The notes beneath the pieces were generated by a model. That model was not told where the DNA came from. It worked only from the letters and a program-made list of their open reading frames with translations, and ran no database searches. From Vagococcus humatus (GTDB lineage: Bacteria; Bacillota; Bacilli; Lactobacillales; Vagococcaceae): 64,000 bases of DNA. This document shows positions 25,650 to 34,922 of the stretch, piece after piece. Made by a program: the position numbers and the translations under genes. Where the stretch lies: NCBI RefSeq assembly GCF_003950325.1, contig NZ_PXZH01000001.1:62001-126000 (forward strand). The letters run 5' to 3'. How positions within the stretch are numbered: position 1 is the stretch's first letter; every line of letters starts with the position of its first letter.

Positions 25650-27257
25650 ATGAAGCAAAGCAAGGAGATAATTAAACCAAGAAAAAATTGGTATCAAAAA
25701 ATAGTGACATTATTCAGTGCCGGTTTACTTGTTTTATCTAGTATTATTCCTTTAGGTGCTGATAAAAAAATTTATGCACAATCAACAGATACTCCTTCAA
25801 ATACAAAGAAATCTTCTGTTAAAAAAAGAAGTAAGCAAGTGCGTGTACCGGTTGTATTAGAGGAAAAAGAGCAGAAGGACGAGTTAGCTCAACAGTTGTC
25901 TGATGAAGAGACAACATCAGTAGAAGATCCGTTAAAAGAAGGTAGTCAAACGGCACCAGATACTGATGACAATCTAGCGGCACCAGATACTGATATACCT
26001 GAAGAGCAAGAACCTTCTGAGCCTAGTCAACCAGAGCAACCAGAAGAAAATAAACCAATGTTGCCTATTGAGGAAACACCTTCTATTACTAAGCCGGATA
26101 AGCCAAAGCCGGATAAGCCAAAACCAGAGCAACCAAAGCCTTCTGTAGATAATGATGCTCTAAAGCCGCAACTTAGTTTAGTTAATAAAACGGATGATAA
26201 AGGGCAAACAAAGTCTGTTGATAAAGCTGAAATTCAAGATGGTAGTATTGCTTTTTTAAAAAATCAAACGACTTTAGAATTTATCCAATCCATTAGTAAA
26301 GAAGCAAGTCTTGTAGCTCAAGAAAGTAATTTGTATGCGTCTGTTATGATAGCACAAGCTATTTTAGAGAGTGGTTCAGGTAACAGTAAGCTATCTGCGC
26401 CGCCTAATTATAACTTATTTGGAATTAAAGGAACATTTAAAGGTCAGAGTGTTTCTATGGGCACAATGGAAGATGCAGGAAATGGAAGTCTTTACGGAAT
26501 CCAGTCAAACTTTAGAAAGTATTCTTCTTATAAAGAATCTCTAGAGGATTATGCTAGATTGTTGTCTCAAACAAGTTTTTACCAGGGAGCTTGGAAAAGT
26601 AATACAACGAGTTATAAGGACGCAACTAAATATTTAACAGGTAGATATGCTACAGATACAAAATATAATCAGAAATTAAATGGTTTGATTGAAGCTTATG
26701 ATTTACAACAGTTTGATCAAGTTAAAAAAGTAATGAAAACATTTAAAGTGACCAAACATATTGTCGCTGAAAAGGAAACTATTTGGGATGTTTCTAAAAA
26801 ATACGGCATTCCAATAAAAAAAATTAAACATTTAAATCAAATGGATGAAGAAGAGTACGGAATTAAAGTTGGTTCTGAACTAGTTGTTAAGCGAGAAGAA
26901 ATCACTAATGACTCAAAAGAAACAAAAGAAAAAATAGTTAGTATTGAAGAAACACGCCAAATTAAACAAGTAGAAAATTCCCATGATTTGGTTTTATTAA
27001 AGGCTAAACAACTAGGAATCTCCATGACACGAGCAGTTCCTTCTACCTTATATAAAGATACAACGTATGATGTATTAGCTAAAAGAACGGAAACTACTCA
27101 AACTTATCGAGTTAAGAAAAATGATACTCTAAAAAGTATTTCTAAATCTACTAATGTTTCAGTTAAACACTTGATGGAGTGGAATAACCTAACTGAAAAA
27201 ATATTGACTGAGGGACAAACTTTAATACTAACTAGTCCTTATTCAGTTGGTATTTAA
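25650..27257 (+). CDS. Secreted N-acetylglucosaminidase with two LysM domains
   Basis: 535 residues. Signal peptide 1-43 (KIVTLFSAGLLVLSS; cleavage probably after YA), an acidic then Pro/Lys-rich linker with PKPDKP-type repeats (119-165), a glucosaminidase domain (about 208-352) with catalytic Glu240 in QAILESGSG and conserved YNLFGIKG and YSSYKESLEDY, then LysM domains at about 368-413 and 486-528 that bind peptidoglycan. It cleaves the glycan chain during separation or remodelling. AAAGGAATG precedes the ATG. The LysM modules are far apart, with an 70-residue lysine-rich link. Confidence 0.9.
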   Translation: MKQSKEIIKPRKNWYQKIVTLFSAGLLVLSSIIPLGADKKIYAQSTDTPSNTKKSSVKKRSKQVRVPVVLEEKEQKDELAQQLSDEETTSVEDPLKEGSQTAPDTDDNLAAPDTDIPEEQEPSEPSQPEQPEENKPMLPIEETPSITKPDKPKPDKPKPEQPKPSVDNDALKPQLSLVNKTDDKGQTKSVDKAEIQDGSIAFLKNQTTLEFIQSISKEASLVAQESNLYASVMIAQAILESGSGNSKLSAPPNYNLFGIKGTFKGQSVSMGTMEDAGNGSLYGIQSNFRKYSSYKESLEDYARLLSQTSFYQGAWKSNTTSYKDATKYLTGRYATDTKYNQKLNGLIEAYDLQQFDQVKKVMKTFKVTKHIVAEKETIWDVSKKYGIPIKKIKHLNQMDEEEYGIKVGSELVVKREEITNDSKETKEKIVSIEETRQIKQVENSHDLVLLKAKQLGISMTRAVPSTLYKDTTYDVLAKRTETTQTYRVKKNDTLKSISKSTNVSVKHLMEWNNLTEKILTEGQTLILTSPYSVGI

Positions 27258-27282
27258 TGGAGCTAAAGGAGTCTGAGACAAA

Positions 27283-28677
27283 TTGATACAAACCTTAGAG
27301 ATTAAAATCTATCAGTACTCCGCTGTTGAAGGAGAAAAAAACTTATTTAATCACACATTAGAAAAAGTTTTATTTAATCGTTGTCAAAATCTTTATCAGA
27401 CTAATTTTCCCAATAAACAGTATCCACAAGAAGAAGTTGAGTCTAAGTTGACCCAACTTCTTCAAACTGTTTCTATTGAGAAAAGGATTCAGGTTAGTTT
27501 AGCTAACTCAGTTGATTTTGATTGGCAATCTTTTATCCTAGCACTTAATGAAATTTATCCACAAATGATTTGGATAAGTGGTCAAGTGAGAGAAAGTGAA
27601 ATTCAAAAGATTTATGATTTTCACTTTATACCACTAGCTATTAGACAAGTAGGTTTTCCTTTCTCTGTTCATTTGAAAGATTCACTAGTGCAACAATTAT
27701 TTCAAGGAGCAACAGAGGAAGATTGGATAAAAGAGCTAGGTAAAATGATAGAGATATATTTAAGAAAAGATTTAGATACTTCCTCACTTTCTCAAATAGA
27801 GTCAAAAGATTCCTCAGTAGATATATTAGAGGACTCACCAGAGACTTGTTCTCAATCTGAAAAAGTTACAAGTCAAGAAACCGCTGAAGAATTACAACCA
27901 AAACCAAAGCAAACAACTAAAAAAGCAATTAAAGTATCTCAATTAGTTGAAGAAAATAAACAATTACGACTTCAATTAAATAAGTTACACGAACAACTTA
28001 ATGAAAAAGATATTGAGGTAAATTCAGAGGATAACGCAACTTATGAAGCGACTATTTCTGAATTAGAAAAGCAACAAGTTTACTACGAAACAGAATTAAA
28101 ACAGTTGAAAGATGCTCGTGTTAGAATGCAACTGACCAACGATAAACTCAATCATTTTATCGCTCATTTAGAAAGACAAATGATGTCTTCATCACTAGAT
28201 GTTTTGGAAGGAGACCCACCTTACGTGGAACGGACGAAAGATTGGTATAAAAAAAGAAGAATTCCGTTAATTGAATACGATCGTCTTTATCAAAAAGCTA
28301 AATATTTAGAACATACTTGGCATTTAAATCAACGTTTACTTAGTATGAGTGAACAATTAGCTTTTTCCCAATTAGATTTTTCTTATGATTTTAGTCGAAT
28401 TAATGACATAAGAGATTCTGCTAAAGATATTGAATTATTTGTCATGATGGACGAATGCCGGGTCATTAATAACCGAGTTAAAATTCATAAAGGATTTTTA
28501 TGGCGAGCACCAAGTGTGACTATATTAAAAAATGATTATGAAAATTTAGTAGAAAAAGCGGCTTATTTTGATGTCATTCAAGCTGAAAATCAAATGTTAG
28601 AGCGGATGATTAAGGAACATAAAGTGAAAGATGTAACAGAAGAAACTGAATTATTAGAATTTGAAAAGAACGACTAA
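27283..28677 (+). CDS. Large coiled-coil protein with internal repeat, unknown function
   Basis: 464 residues from TTG 27283 (AAAGGAG 11 bases upstream). An N-terminal soluble domain (1-160) leads into an acidic linker (165-215), a coiled coil (217-300) and a C-terminal helical domain. In that domain two 22-residue segments (331-352 and 418-439) share the pattern [ED]Y..L..KA.Y.......NQ.L with eight identical positions, an internal duplication. No signal peptide, membrane span or known domain. It is 25 bases from the glucosaminidase gene, so probably in the same operon. A cytoplasmic scaffold is my best guess. Confidence 0.7.
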   Translation: MIQTLEIKIYQYSAVEGEKNLFNHTLEKVLFNRCQNLYQTNFPNKQYPQEEVESKLTQLLQTVSIEKRIQVSLANSVDFDWQSFILALNEIYPQMIWISGQVRESEIQKIYDFHFIPLAIRQVGFPFSVHLKDSLVQQLFQGATEEDWIKELGKMIEIYLRKDLDTSSLSQIESKDSSVDILEDSPETCSQSEKVTSQETAEELQPKPKQTTKKAIKVSQLVEENKQLRLQLNKLHEQLNEKDIEVNSEDNATYEATISELEKQQVYYETELKQLKDARVRMQLTNDKLNHFIAHLERQMMSSSLDVLEGDPPYVERTKDWYKKRRIPLIEYDRLYQKAKYLEHTWHLNQRLLSMSEQLAFSQLDFSYDFSRINDIRDSAKDIELFVMMDECRVINNRVKIHKGFLWRAPSVTILKNDYENLVEKAAYFDVIQAENQMLERMIKEHKVKDVTEETELLEFEKND

Positions 28678-28699
28678 GTTAATTAGTCGTTCTTTTTTA
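28665..28699 (+). terminator. Terminator after the envelope cluster
   Basis: AAGAACGACTAA pairs with TTAGTCGTTCTT around a small loop, followed by T's; it overlaps the last codons of the coiled-coil gene. Confidence 0.85.
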
Positions 28700-28727
28700 A
28701 TATTCTAGAAGAATGATAGCAATAATA

Positions 28728-28741
28728 AGTAAGCGTTTTCA
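28728..28741 (+). promoter_or_regulatory. cre-like (CcpA) site
   Basis: AGTAAGCGTTTTCA matches TGWAANCGNTNWCA at 13 of 14 positions (only the first base differs). It lies about 100 bp upstream of the predicted permease promoter, so the effect on the permease is uncertain. The rest of this 311-bp gap is AT-rich with no coding potential. Confidence 0.5.
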
Positions 28742-28813
28742 TTATAAAAGTGAATTTTATTGTGTTTTTTTATCATTTTTATAAGAAGTTAAGCAAAAAA
28801 AATAGATAAGTTA

Positions 28814-28840
28814 TTGTCATGCTGCTTTCTTTGTTATAAA
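28814..28840 (+). promoter_or_regulatory. Candidate promoter of the amino acid permease gene
   Basis: TTGTCA (28814-28819), a 15-bp spacer and TATAAA (28835-28840) with an extended TG. A TATAAT at 28889 is an alternative. Confidence 0.4.
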
Positions 28841-28988
28841 ATCAATAACGATAGAATAACTCATTAGTTTCATTTAAATTAAAGTAAATATAATAAATGG
28901 TTTATTTTACTTGTTAAAGGATTTGATTAAAGCTTATTTAAATAAAATGCGTTATTTTATCCACAAAAAATAATGGGGGAAAGAAAAA

Positions 28989-30461
28989 ATGAACGAAAAG
29001 CAATTACGATGGTACAATATTGCACTGATTGCATTTGTTGCTGTATGGGGCTTAGGAAATGTTGTAAACAACTTTGCCCAACAAGGATTAGCAGTAGTCT
29101 TCTCATGGATTGTCATTATGATTATTTATTTTGTGCCATATGCACTAAGTGTTGGTCAGTTAGGTTCAACATTTAAAGAATCAGGAGGAGGTGTTTCTTC
29201 TTGGATTAAAGAAACATCGACAGCTAAATTAGCTTACTATGCTGCTTGGACATACTGGGTAGTTCATATTCCTTATTTGGCACAAAAGCCACAAGGGATT
29301 TTAGTTGCTCTTAGTTGGCTATTTAAAGGCAATGGTAATTTTGTTAATGAAGTAGATTCTAAAATTATCTCAGCTATTTGTCTAGGAATCTTCTTACTCT
29401 TTTTATGGGTGGCTTCTAAAGGGTTAACGACACTAAAAAGAATCGGTAATATGGCAGGATCTGCTATGTTTATCATGTCTATTCTATTTATTATTTTAGC
29501 AGTGGCTGCACCGTTAATGACAGGTGCTAAAATTGAAACGCCAGATATGACTTCTTTAAGTACTTACATTCCAACCTTCGATTTAAAATATTTAACGACA
29601 ATTTCTATGTTGGTGTTTGCGGTAGGGGGATGTGAAAAAATTTCTCCATACGTAAATAGCACAAAAAATCCTTCAAAAGAATTTCCTTTAGGGATGATTA
29701 TTTTAGCAGTTATGGTAGCTGTCTGTGCATTGTTAGGTTCAGTAGCTATGGGTATGTTATTTGATGCTAACAATATCCCAGAAGATTTAATGGTTAACGG
29801 AGCTTACTTAGCATTTGCTAAGTTAGGTGCTTTCTTTGGAGTAGGTCGTTTCTTCGTTATCTTGTATGCTATTGCTAACTTTTTAGCTCAAGTTTCCGCT
29901 TTAGCTTTTTCAATTGATGCACCAATCAAAATCTTGTTAGCAGATGTGGATCCTAACTTTGTTCCAAATAGTTTAGCGAAAACAAATAGTAAAGGAACGC
30001 CAGTTAATGGTTATAAACTAACAGGAATTTTAGTAAGTATTTTAATCATTGTGCCTTCATTAGGAATTGGCAATATGAATGAATTATTTAAATGGTTACT
30101 AAACTTAAACTCCATTGTAATGCCAATGCGTTACTTATGGGTATTCTTAGCCTTTATGTGGGTGAACAAACAACATCAAAAATTCCAATCTGATTATAAA
30201 ATGGTAAAAAGTCCAAAATTTGGTTATCTGATTGGTTTATGGTGTTTTATCTTTACTGCTTTTGCTTGTTTATTAGGAATGATACCGAAAATAGAGTACG
30301 GTGTAGATCCTAAAGCTTATTTATTCCAATTATCTTTAAATATTGTGACACCACTTGTTTTAGTTTCATTAGGTTTGATTTTACCAATGATTGCTAGAAA
30401 AACCAACAAAGCAGTTGTACCAGCTGCTCAAGTAGTTGCTTCTAAAAATAAACTTAAATAA
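28989..30461 (+). CDS. APC family amino acid permease
   Basis: 490 residues with about 12 membrane spans and the APC superfamily start (WYNIALIAFVAVWGLGNVVNN) and a conserved FAVGGCEKISPYVN in span 6. It resembles the glutamate/GABA or YjeM-type antiporter branch, but the substrate cannot be read from sequence. GGGGGAAAG precedes ATG 28989. It is monocistronic, with a cre-like site upstream that suggests carbon-source control. Confidence 0.85.
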   Translation: MNEKQLRWYNIALIAFVAVWGLGNVVNNFAQQGLAVVFSWIVIMIIYFVPYALSVGQLGSTFKESGGGVSSWIKETSTAKLAYYAAWTYWVVHIPYLAQKPQGILVALSWLFKGNGNFVNEVDSKIISAICLGIFLLFLWVASKGLTTLKRIGNMAGSAMFIMSILFIILAVAAPLMTGAKIETPDMTSLSTYIPTFDLKYLTTISMLVFAVGGCEKISPYVNSTKNPSKEFPLGMIILAVMVAVCALLGSVAMGMLFDANNIPEDLMVNGAYLAFAKLGAFFGVGRFFVILYAIANFLAQVSALAFSIDAPIKILLADVDPNFVPNSLAKTNSKGTPVNGYKLTGILVSILIIVPSLGIGNMNELFKWLLNLNSIVMPMRYLWVFLAFMWVNKQHQKFQSDYKMVKSPKFGYLIGLWCFIFTAFACLLGMIPKIEYGVDPKAYLFQLSLNIVTPLVLVSLGLILPMIARKTNKAVVPAAQVVASKNKLK

Positions 30462-30479
30462 TACGAACTAACTAAAAAG

Positions 30480-30520
30480 AAAAAGCCAGAAGAAAGTTTA
30501 CTACTTTCTTCTGGCTTTTT
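30480..30520. terminator. Bidirectional terminator
   Basis: AAAAGCCAGAAGAAAG pairs with CTTTCTTCTGGCTTTT around TTTACTA; A/T flanks on both sides suit the permease (+) and ltaS (-), which end here. Confidence 0.88.
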
Positions 30521-30530
30521 ATGTTGGTGC

Positions 30531-32690
30531 TTATTTTTGAGTAGTATCTGTGTGTTCTGCTTCAGTCTTGTCTGAAGACTCTTGGTTTGCTTCAGGGTGA
30601 TACTCTTTATAGGTTTTAGTTTGGTATAAATCAGTGGTTGATTTATTCCCATGCTGACTGAACAGACTAGTTGATTTATCGCCTTTTTCTTTTTCAATAG
30701 TGATTAAGCGTTCCAATTGGTTCTTATAATTATAAGTTTTAGGATCCACTTCTTTTAGACCACTATTTGTGTAGTAACGAAGTAAGTCACCATTAGTTAA
30801 GGCATCAGAGGTACTCAGTTGTTCTCTGACTTTTTCCCGCATTTGATCCACTTCTTGTTGAACTTCAGGTGTTGGATCTAATAATTGTTCCCCTGTTTGA
30901 TTGTCATAAATGTTTTCACTTAATACAGTGTACTTAGGTGTGACAAAATTTCCGTTACGGAAAGCCACAATTTGTTCATTGTCTTTAGAGAATAAATCTT
31001 GACCTAATTGTAAAAAGTTATCTGTTGGGACACCTAGTAAATGAAGTAGTGTAGGCAATACATCTACTTGTCCAGCATAAGTTTGTTGCACGCTTCCTTT
31101 TTGGTTGCCAGGAATGTGGAACATTAACGGTACTCGTTGCATTTGAGCGTTGTCAAAGTCATTCCACTCTTCTGGGTCTTTACCAAGAAGTTGAGCTAAT
31201 TCTACGTTACGTGAATCAGAGATACCGTAATGGTCGCCGTATAACACAATCATCGAATTTTCGTATAAACCACTGGCTTTTAAATAGTTGAAAAATTCTT
31301 CCACTGATTTATCTAAGTAATTCGCTGTTGCAAAGTAACCATTGATGGTGGTGTCTTTAGTCTGAGCAATTGGAAAACCAAATTCATCTCCTTTAAATTC
31401 GGAGTATGGATAGTGGTTAGAAACAGCAATAAATTTAGTGTAGAAAGGTTGTTGCATGTGTTCTAAATATTTAACAGACTGTTGGAAAAATGGTTTATCA
31501 TGTAAACCATATTGGAATGAATTGTTTTCATTCACATCATAATAAGAAGAATCAAAGAAATAGTTATAGCCTAAATGTTTATACGTTTCATTTCGGTTCC
31601 AAAAAGTTCCAGCGTTTCCGTGGAAGACAGCACTTGTATAGCCTGCTTTCTGTTCTAAGATAGCTGGGGCTGCCTGGAAGGTGTTTTTATCACCTAACTG
31701 AGTAAACAGTGGGCCTTGGTTCAAACCGAAGAAGGAGTCTTCTAATAAGGTTTCAGCGTCACTGGTTTTACCAGATTTAACTTGGTGGAAAGAATTAGCA
31801 AAACTATAAGTGTCTTGACTATGGTATAAACTATTAAGGAAAGGTGTTACTTCATGCTCCACACCGTTTTCATCTTTTAGTTTATAGTCAATCACGAATT
31901 GTTGCAGACTTTCTAAATGAACATATATAACATTACGTCCTTTAGCAGCACCAAACATAGCATCATTTGGTTTAGCGTAATGGGAGTGAACATATTCTTC
32001 AATACTGACTAAATCATTTTCACTGGCTTGCGCACGGTTTAAATTGGCTTTATAAGTTTGAACTCCATCATAAACGGTAAAAACTGGGAGACCTAAGTAT
32101 TTAACAATATGATCTCTTGAGAAAGTTCGTTTTAAAAGTTCTGGACGATTACTTTCAGCTAAAGATAAGTTAATGGAAAACATCAAAATAGCTAAAGAAG
32201 TCACAGCAAATGCTACCCGTGGACGTACTGGTTTATCTTCTAGTTTAATTTTTTTAGTAAGAAGTAAACCAATGACTGCAATAATATCTATCCAGTAGAT
32301 AAAATCATAAGGTCTAAATAATCTTAAGGCACTTTCACCTAAACCAGAAGAAACTTTACCAGCACCTAGCATGGTGTTAATGGTAATAAAGTCTGTAAAT
32401 TCACGGTAATAGATGACGTTTGAAAAGACTAATAAAGTCATCAACGCATAAATAACTATCATCGTGATGTAAGCTCGTTTTGGTTTTTTCACATAAAGGG
32501 CAATAGCTAGAAGAAACATGGTTGTAGCAATTGGGTTAATGAACAGAATGAAATATTGAATAATACTTTCAATTCCTAAATGGAAATCTACTGCATAGGC
32601 AAAAATATTTTTTACCCAGAAGAGAAGAACCATTAATCCAAAAAAACCCATTCTAGTATTCAATCTTTTAGGAAAATGTGATTTTTTCAA
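30531..32690 (-). CDS. ltaS: Lipoteichoic acid synthase family protein
   Basis: Membrane enzyme that adds glycerol phosphate from phosphatidylglycerol to the lipoteichoic acid chain. 719 residues: five N-terminal membrane spans (about 14-175), a linker, and an extracellular sulfatase-like domain from about residue 250. Catalytic Thr309 is in SGKTSDAET, with Glu259 (HLES), Asp486 and His487 (YGDHYG) as metal ligands. The C-terminal 60 residues are a low-complexity polar tail rich in S, T, K and E, longer than usual. Start TTG 32690 with AAAGGAAG 8 bases upstream. Confidence 0.93.
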   Translation of the reverse strand: MKKSHFPKRLNTRMGFFGLMVLLFWVKNIFAYAVDFHLGIESIIQYFILFINPIATTMFLLAIALYVKKPKRAYITMIVIYALMTLLVFSNVIYYREFTDFITINTMLGAGKVSSGLGESALRLFRPYDFIYWIDIIAVIGLLLTKKIKLEDKPVRPRVAFAVTSLAILMFSINLSLAESNRPELLKRTFSRDHIVKYLGLPVFTVYDGVQTYKANLNRAQASENDLVSIEEYVHSHYAKPNDAMFGAAKGRNVIYVHLESLQQFVIDYKLKDENGVEHEVTPFLNSLYHSQDTYSFANSFHQVKSGKTSDAETLLEDSFFGLNQGPLFTQLGDKNTFQAAPAILEQKAGYTSAVFHGNAGTFWNRNETYKHLGYNYFFDSSYYDVNENNSFQYGLHDKPFFQQSVKYLEHMQQPFYTKFIAVSNHYPYSEFKGDEFGFPIAQTKDTTINGYFATANYLDKSVEEFFNYLKASGLYENSMIVLYGDHYGISDSRNVELAQLLGKDPEEWNDFDNAQMQRVPLMFHIPGNQKGSVQQTYAGQVDVLPTLLHLLGVPTDNFLQLGQDLFSKDNEQIVAFRNGNFVTPKYTVLSENIYDNQTGEQLLDPTPEVQQEVDQMREKVREQLSTSDALTNGDLLRYYTNSGLKEVDPKTYNYKNQLERLITIEKEKGDKSTSLFSQHGNKSTTDLYQTKTYKEYHPEANQESSDKTEAEHTDTTQK

Positions 32691-32760
32691 TGTATATACT
32701 TCCTTTCAAAATAAAAACAAGTTAATTAATATTCGGTTTTCAATGTGCTCTCAACATACT

Positions 32761-32789
32761 ATTTTATAATTATATCTGCTTACTGTCAA
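32761..32789 (-). promoter_or_regulatory. Promoter of ltaS
   Basis: On the minus strand TTGACA (32789-32784), a 17-bp spacer and TAAAAT (32766-32761), about 70 bp upstream of the TTG start. A near-consensus housekeeping promoter. Confidence 0.7.
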
Positions 32790-32842
32790 TTTACAATAGG
32801 TTTTATAAAAACTTATAAAAGCCTTCTGAAATTTTTAGAAGA

Positions 32843-32873
32843 TTGTCAGTGTCTATAAAATAAATAATATGAT
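32843..32873 (+). promoter_or_regulatory. Candidate promoter of the RlmI-like gene
   Basis: TTGTCA (32843-32848) and TATGAT (32868-32873) with a long 19-bp spacer, ending about 50 bases upstream of the preferred start codon. Confidence 0.4.
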
Positions 32874-32923
32874 AGACTAGATTACGAATGTTTGTCAAGA
32901 ATGATGAAGGAATGGATGAGGAT

Positions 32924-34108
32924 ATGAAGAAAATACAATTAAAAAATAAACAGCTCTCTTTATGGAAACAAGGGTATCCCTTAATTAAAGAAATAGATCT
33001 AGTTCGCCAGGCAGATAGTAGTTACACTGGAGAGTGGTTAGAGTTTGTGACAAGAGACTCTAAATATATAGGAACAGGTTATTTAGGAGAACAAAATAAA
33101 GGAATAGGCTGGATAATCAATTGGAACCAAGGTCAACCTATTAATCAAGCTTTTTTTGAAGAAAAATTCTTACAAGCGAAAAAATTACGCCAAAGTTATT
33201 TTTTAGATGAATTAACCACTGCCTTTCGTATTTTTAACGGAGAAGGAGATGGAATAGGTGGTTTAACCATTGATTGGTACGATCACTACCTAGTTATTCA
33301 GTGGTATAATGAAAGTATCTATCAAAAGCAGCCAATGATTTTAGCAGCTATTCAAGCAGTTTATCCAGAGGTATTAGGTATTTATGAGAAAAATCGGTTT
33401 ACTCAAGCAGGTCTAGCTACTAGCCAACATGTAGCAGGACAACTGGCGAAAGAACCGTTAATCGTTAAAGAAAATGGCGTTAATTATAGTACCTATTTAG
33501 ATGACGGAATGATGACCGGTATTTTTTTAGATCAAAAAAATGTACGGGGACAATTAGTGGATGGTTTAGCTATGGGGAAAACAGTGTTGAATACTTTTAG
33601 TTATACAGGTGCTTTTTCAGTGGCGGCTGCCATGGGGGGAGCAGTTGAAACTACCAGTGTGGATTTAGCTAAACGAAGCATTGAAAAAACTCAGGAAATG
33701 TTTCAAGTTAATGGGCTGCCTCTTGAAGATCATTCTATTGTAGTGATGGATGTCTTTGAATATTACCGATACGCTAAACGTAAAGGACTAAGTTATGATT
33801 GTATTATTTTAGATCCACCTAGTTTTGCTCGAAATAAGAAAAAAACTTTTTCGGTTGCGAAAGATTACGGTACATTGGTGATGGATGCTTTGCCTATTTT
33901 AAATCAACAAGGGTTATTGATTGCTTCAACCAATGCGGCTAATGTATCAGTGAAAAAATTTAGACAAATGATTGAACAAGGAATGAGCCAGATGAACCGC
34001 TCTTATAAATTGCTTAAAGAAGAGCGTCTACCTAGTGATTTCCAAGTTAATCCAGCCTTTACTGAAGGAAATTATTTAAAAGTGTTTATTTACCAATTAG
34101 ATAAATAG
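32924..34108 (+). CDS. RlmI-like class I SAM-dependent rRNA methyltransferase
   Basis: About 394 residues; an N-terminal PUA-like RNA-binding domain and a C-terminal Rossmann methyltransferase. The SAM site is NTFSYTGAFSVAAA and the catalytic motif IV is ILDPPSFARNKK, with a late SASTNAAN-like motif (LIASTNAANVSVK). Relatives such as RlmI methylate C1962 of 23S rRNA. The preferred start is ATG 32924 because MKKIQLKN is how the family begins; in-frame ATGs at 32888 and 32912 exist. aroD follows 26 bases downstream. Confidence 0.85.
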   Translation: MKKIQLKNKQLSLWKQGYPLIKEIDLVRQADSSYTGEWLEFVTRDSKYIGTGYLGEQNKGIGWIINWNQGQPINQAFFEEKFLQAKKLRQSYFLDELTTAFRIFNGEGDGIGGLTIDWYDHYLVIQWYNESIYQKQPMILAAIQAVYPEVLGIYEKNRFTQAGLATSQHVAGQLAKEPLIVKENGVNYSTYLDDGMMTGIFLDQKNVRGQLVDGLAMGKTVLNTFSYTGAFSVAAAMGGAVETTSVDLAKRSIEKTQEMFQVNGLPLEDHSIVVMDVFEYYRYAKRKGLSYDCIILDPPSFARNKKKTFSVAKDYGTLVMDALPILNQQGLLIASTNAANVSVKKFRQMIEQGMSQMNRSYKLLKEERLPSDFQVNPAFTEGNYLKVFIYQLDK

Positions 34109-34134
34109 ATTAGAAGAAAAAGAAGGAATGCTTA

Positions 34135-34905
34135 ATGTTAACAACAAGAAAAACCAAGTGGAGCGCTCATCATACAAATGTTTGTGTGTCTATTTGCGGA
34201 GAGAATCACGATGCTTTAATGAAAGAAGTGAGTCAATTACCACTAGCTGATATTGATTTAGTTGAATGGCGGATTGATTACTTTAGCGACTGGCAAGAAA
34301 CAACAACGGTGGTCAAAACGTTGAAGCATTTGCGAGATGTGTTAAAGGAGACTCCTTTATTAGTTACTTGCCGGACAAAAGACGAGGGAGGCCAGCTAGA
34401 CTTGTCTGAAACAGCTTATTTTGATTTATATCAAGATATTATTACAACTGAGTTTGTGGATATGATTGATATAGAGTGGCGGCACCAAGGAGGATTTAAA
34501 GCTAGTCGATTAAAAAATGTGTTAGAAGTTTACTCTACTCCTTTTATTAGGTCTTATCATGATACAGAAAAAACAGGTAACTATGAAGAATTAGTAAGTC
34601 TTTTAAAAGAGATGAAAGACTTAGGTGGGGACATATATAAACTAGCTGTTACCCCGACTACATCTCAAGATGTTTTAACCCTGTTACAAGTATTAATGAC
34701 TATGTCAGTGACTTTCCCTGAAACGTTAGTATGTGGTATTAGTATGGGAGAATTAGGCAAATTAACGCGTATTTCTGGGGAAATTATTCCATCTTGTCTA
34801 ACATTTGCTAAAGGGGTTCAGTCTAGCGCGCCTGGTCAGTTAACTGTGCAACAAGTAAAAGAAACCTTACATTTACTTAAACCAAGAGAAGCTCACACTA
34901 AGTAA
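34135..34905 (+). CDS. aroD: 3-dehydroquinate dehydratase, type I
   Basis: Third step of the shikimate pathway: 3-dehydroquinate to 3-dehydroshikimate. 256 residues, (beta/alpha)8 barrel. The Schiff-base Lys169 is in DIYKLAVTP and the catalytic His142 in SYHDTEKTG; Glu45-Arg46 contribute to substrate binding. No other shikimate gene is in the window. It lies between the rRNA methyltransferase and ybaK genes and is probably in the same operon. Confidence 0.96.
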   Translation: MLTTRKTKWSAHHTNVCVSICGENHDALMKEVSQLPLADIDLVEWRIDYFSDWQETTTVVKTLKHLRDVLKETPLLVTCRTKDEGGQLDLSETAYFDLYQDIITTEFVDMIDIEWRHQGGFKASRLKNVLEVYSTPFIRSYHDTEKTGNYEELVSLLKEMKDLGGDIYKLAVTPTTSQDVLTLLQVLMTMSVTFPETLVCGISMGELGKLTRISGEIIPSCLTFAKGVQSSAPGQLTVQQVKETLHLLKPREAHTK

Positions 34906-34922
34906 GAAAGAAGGAAAGACAC

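Noticed and set aside
28973-29176. Cys-rich open frame in another frame at the start of the permease
   Set aside because: The permease frame has membrane spans and a ribosome binding site; the alternative has neither family nor start signal.
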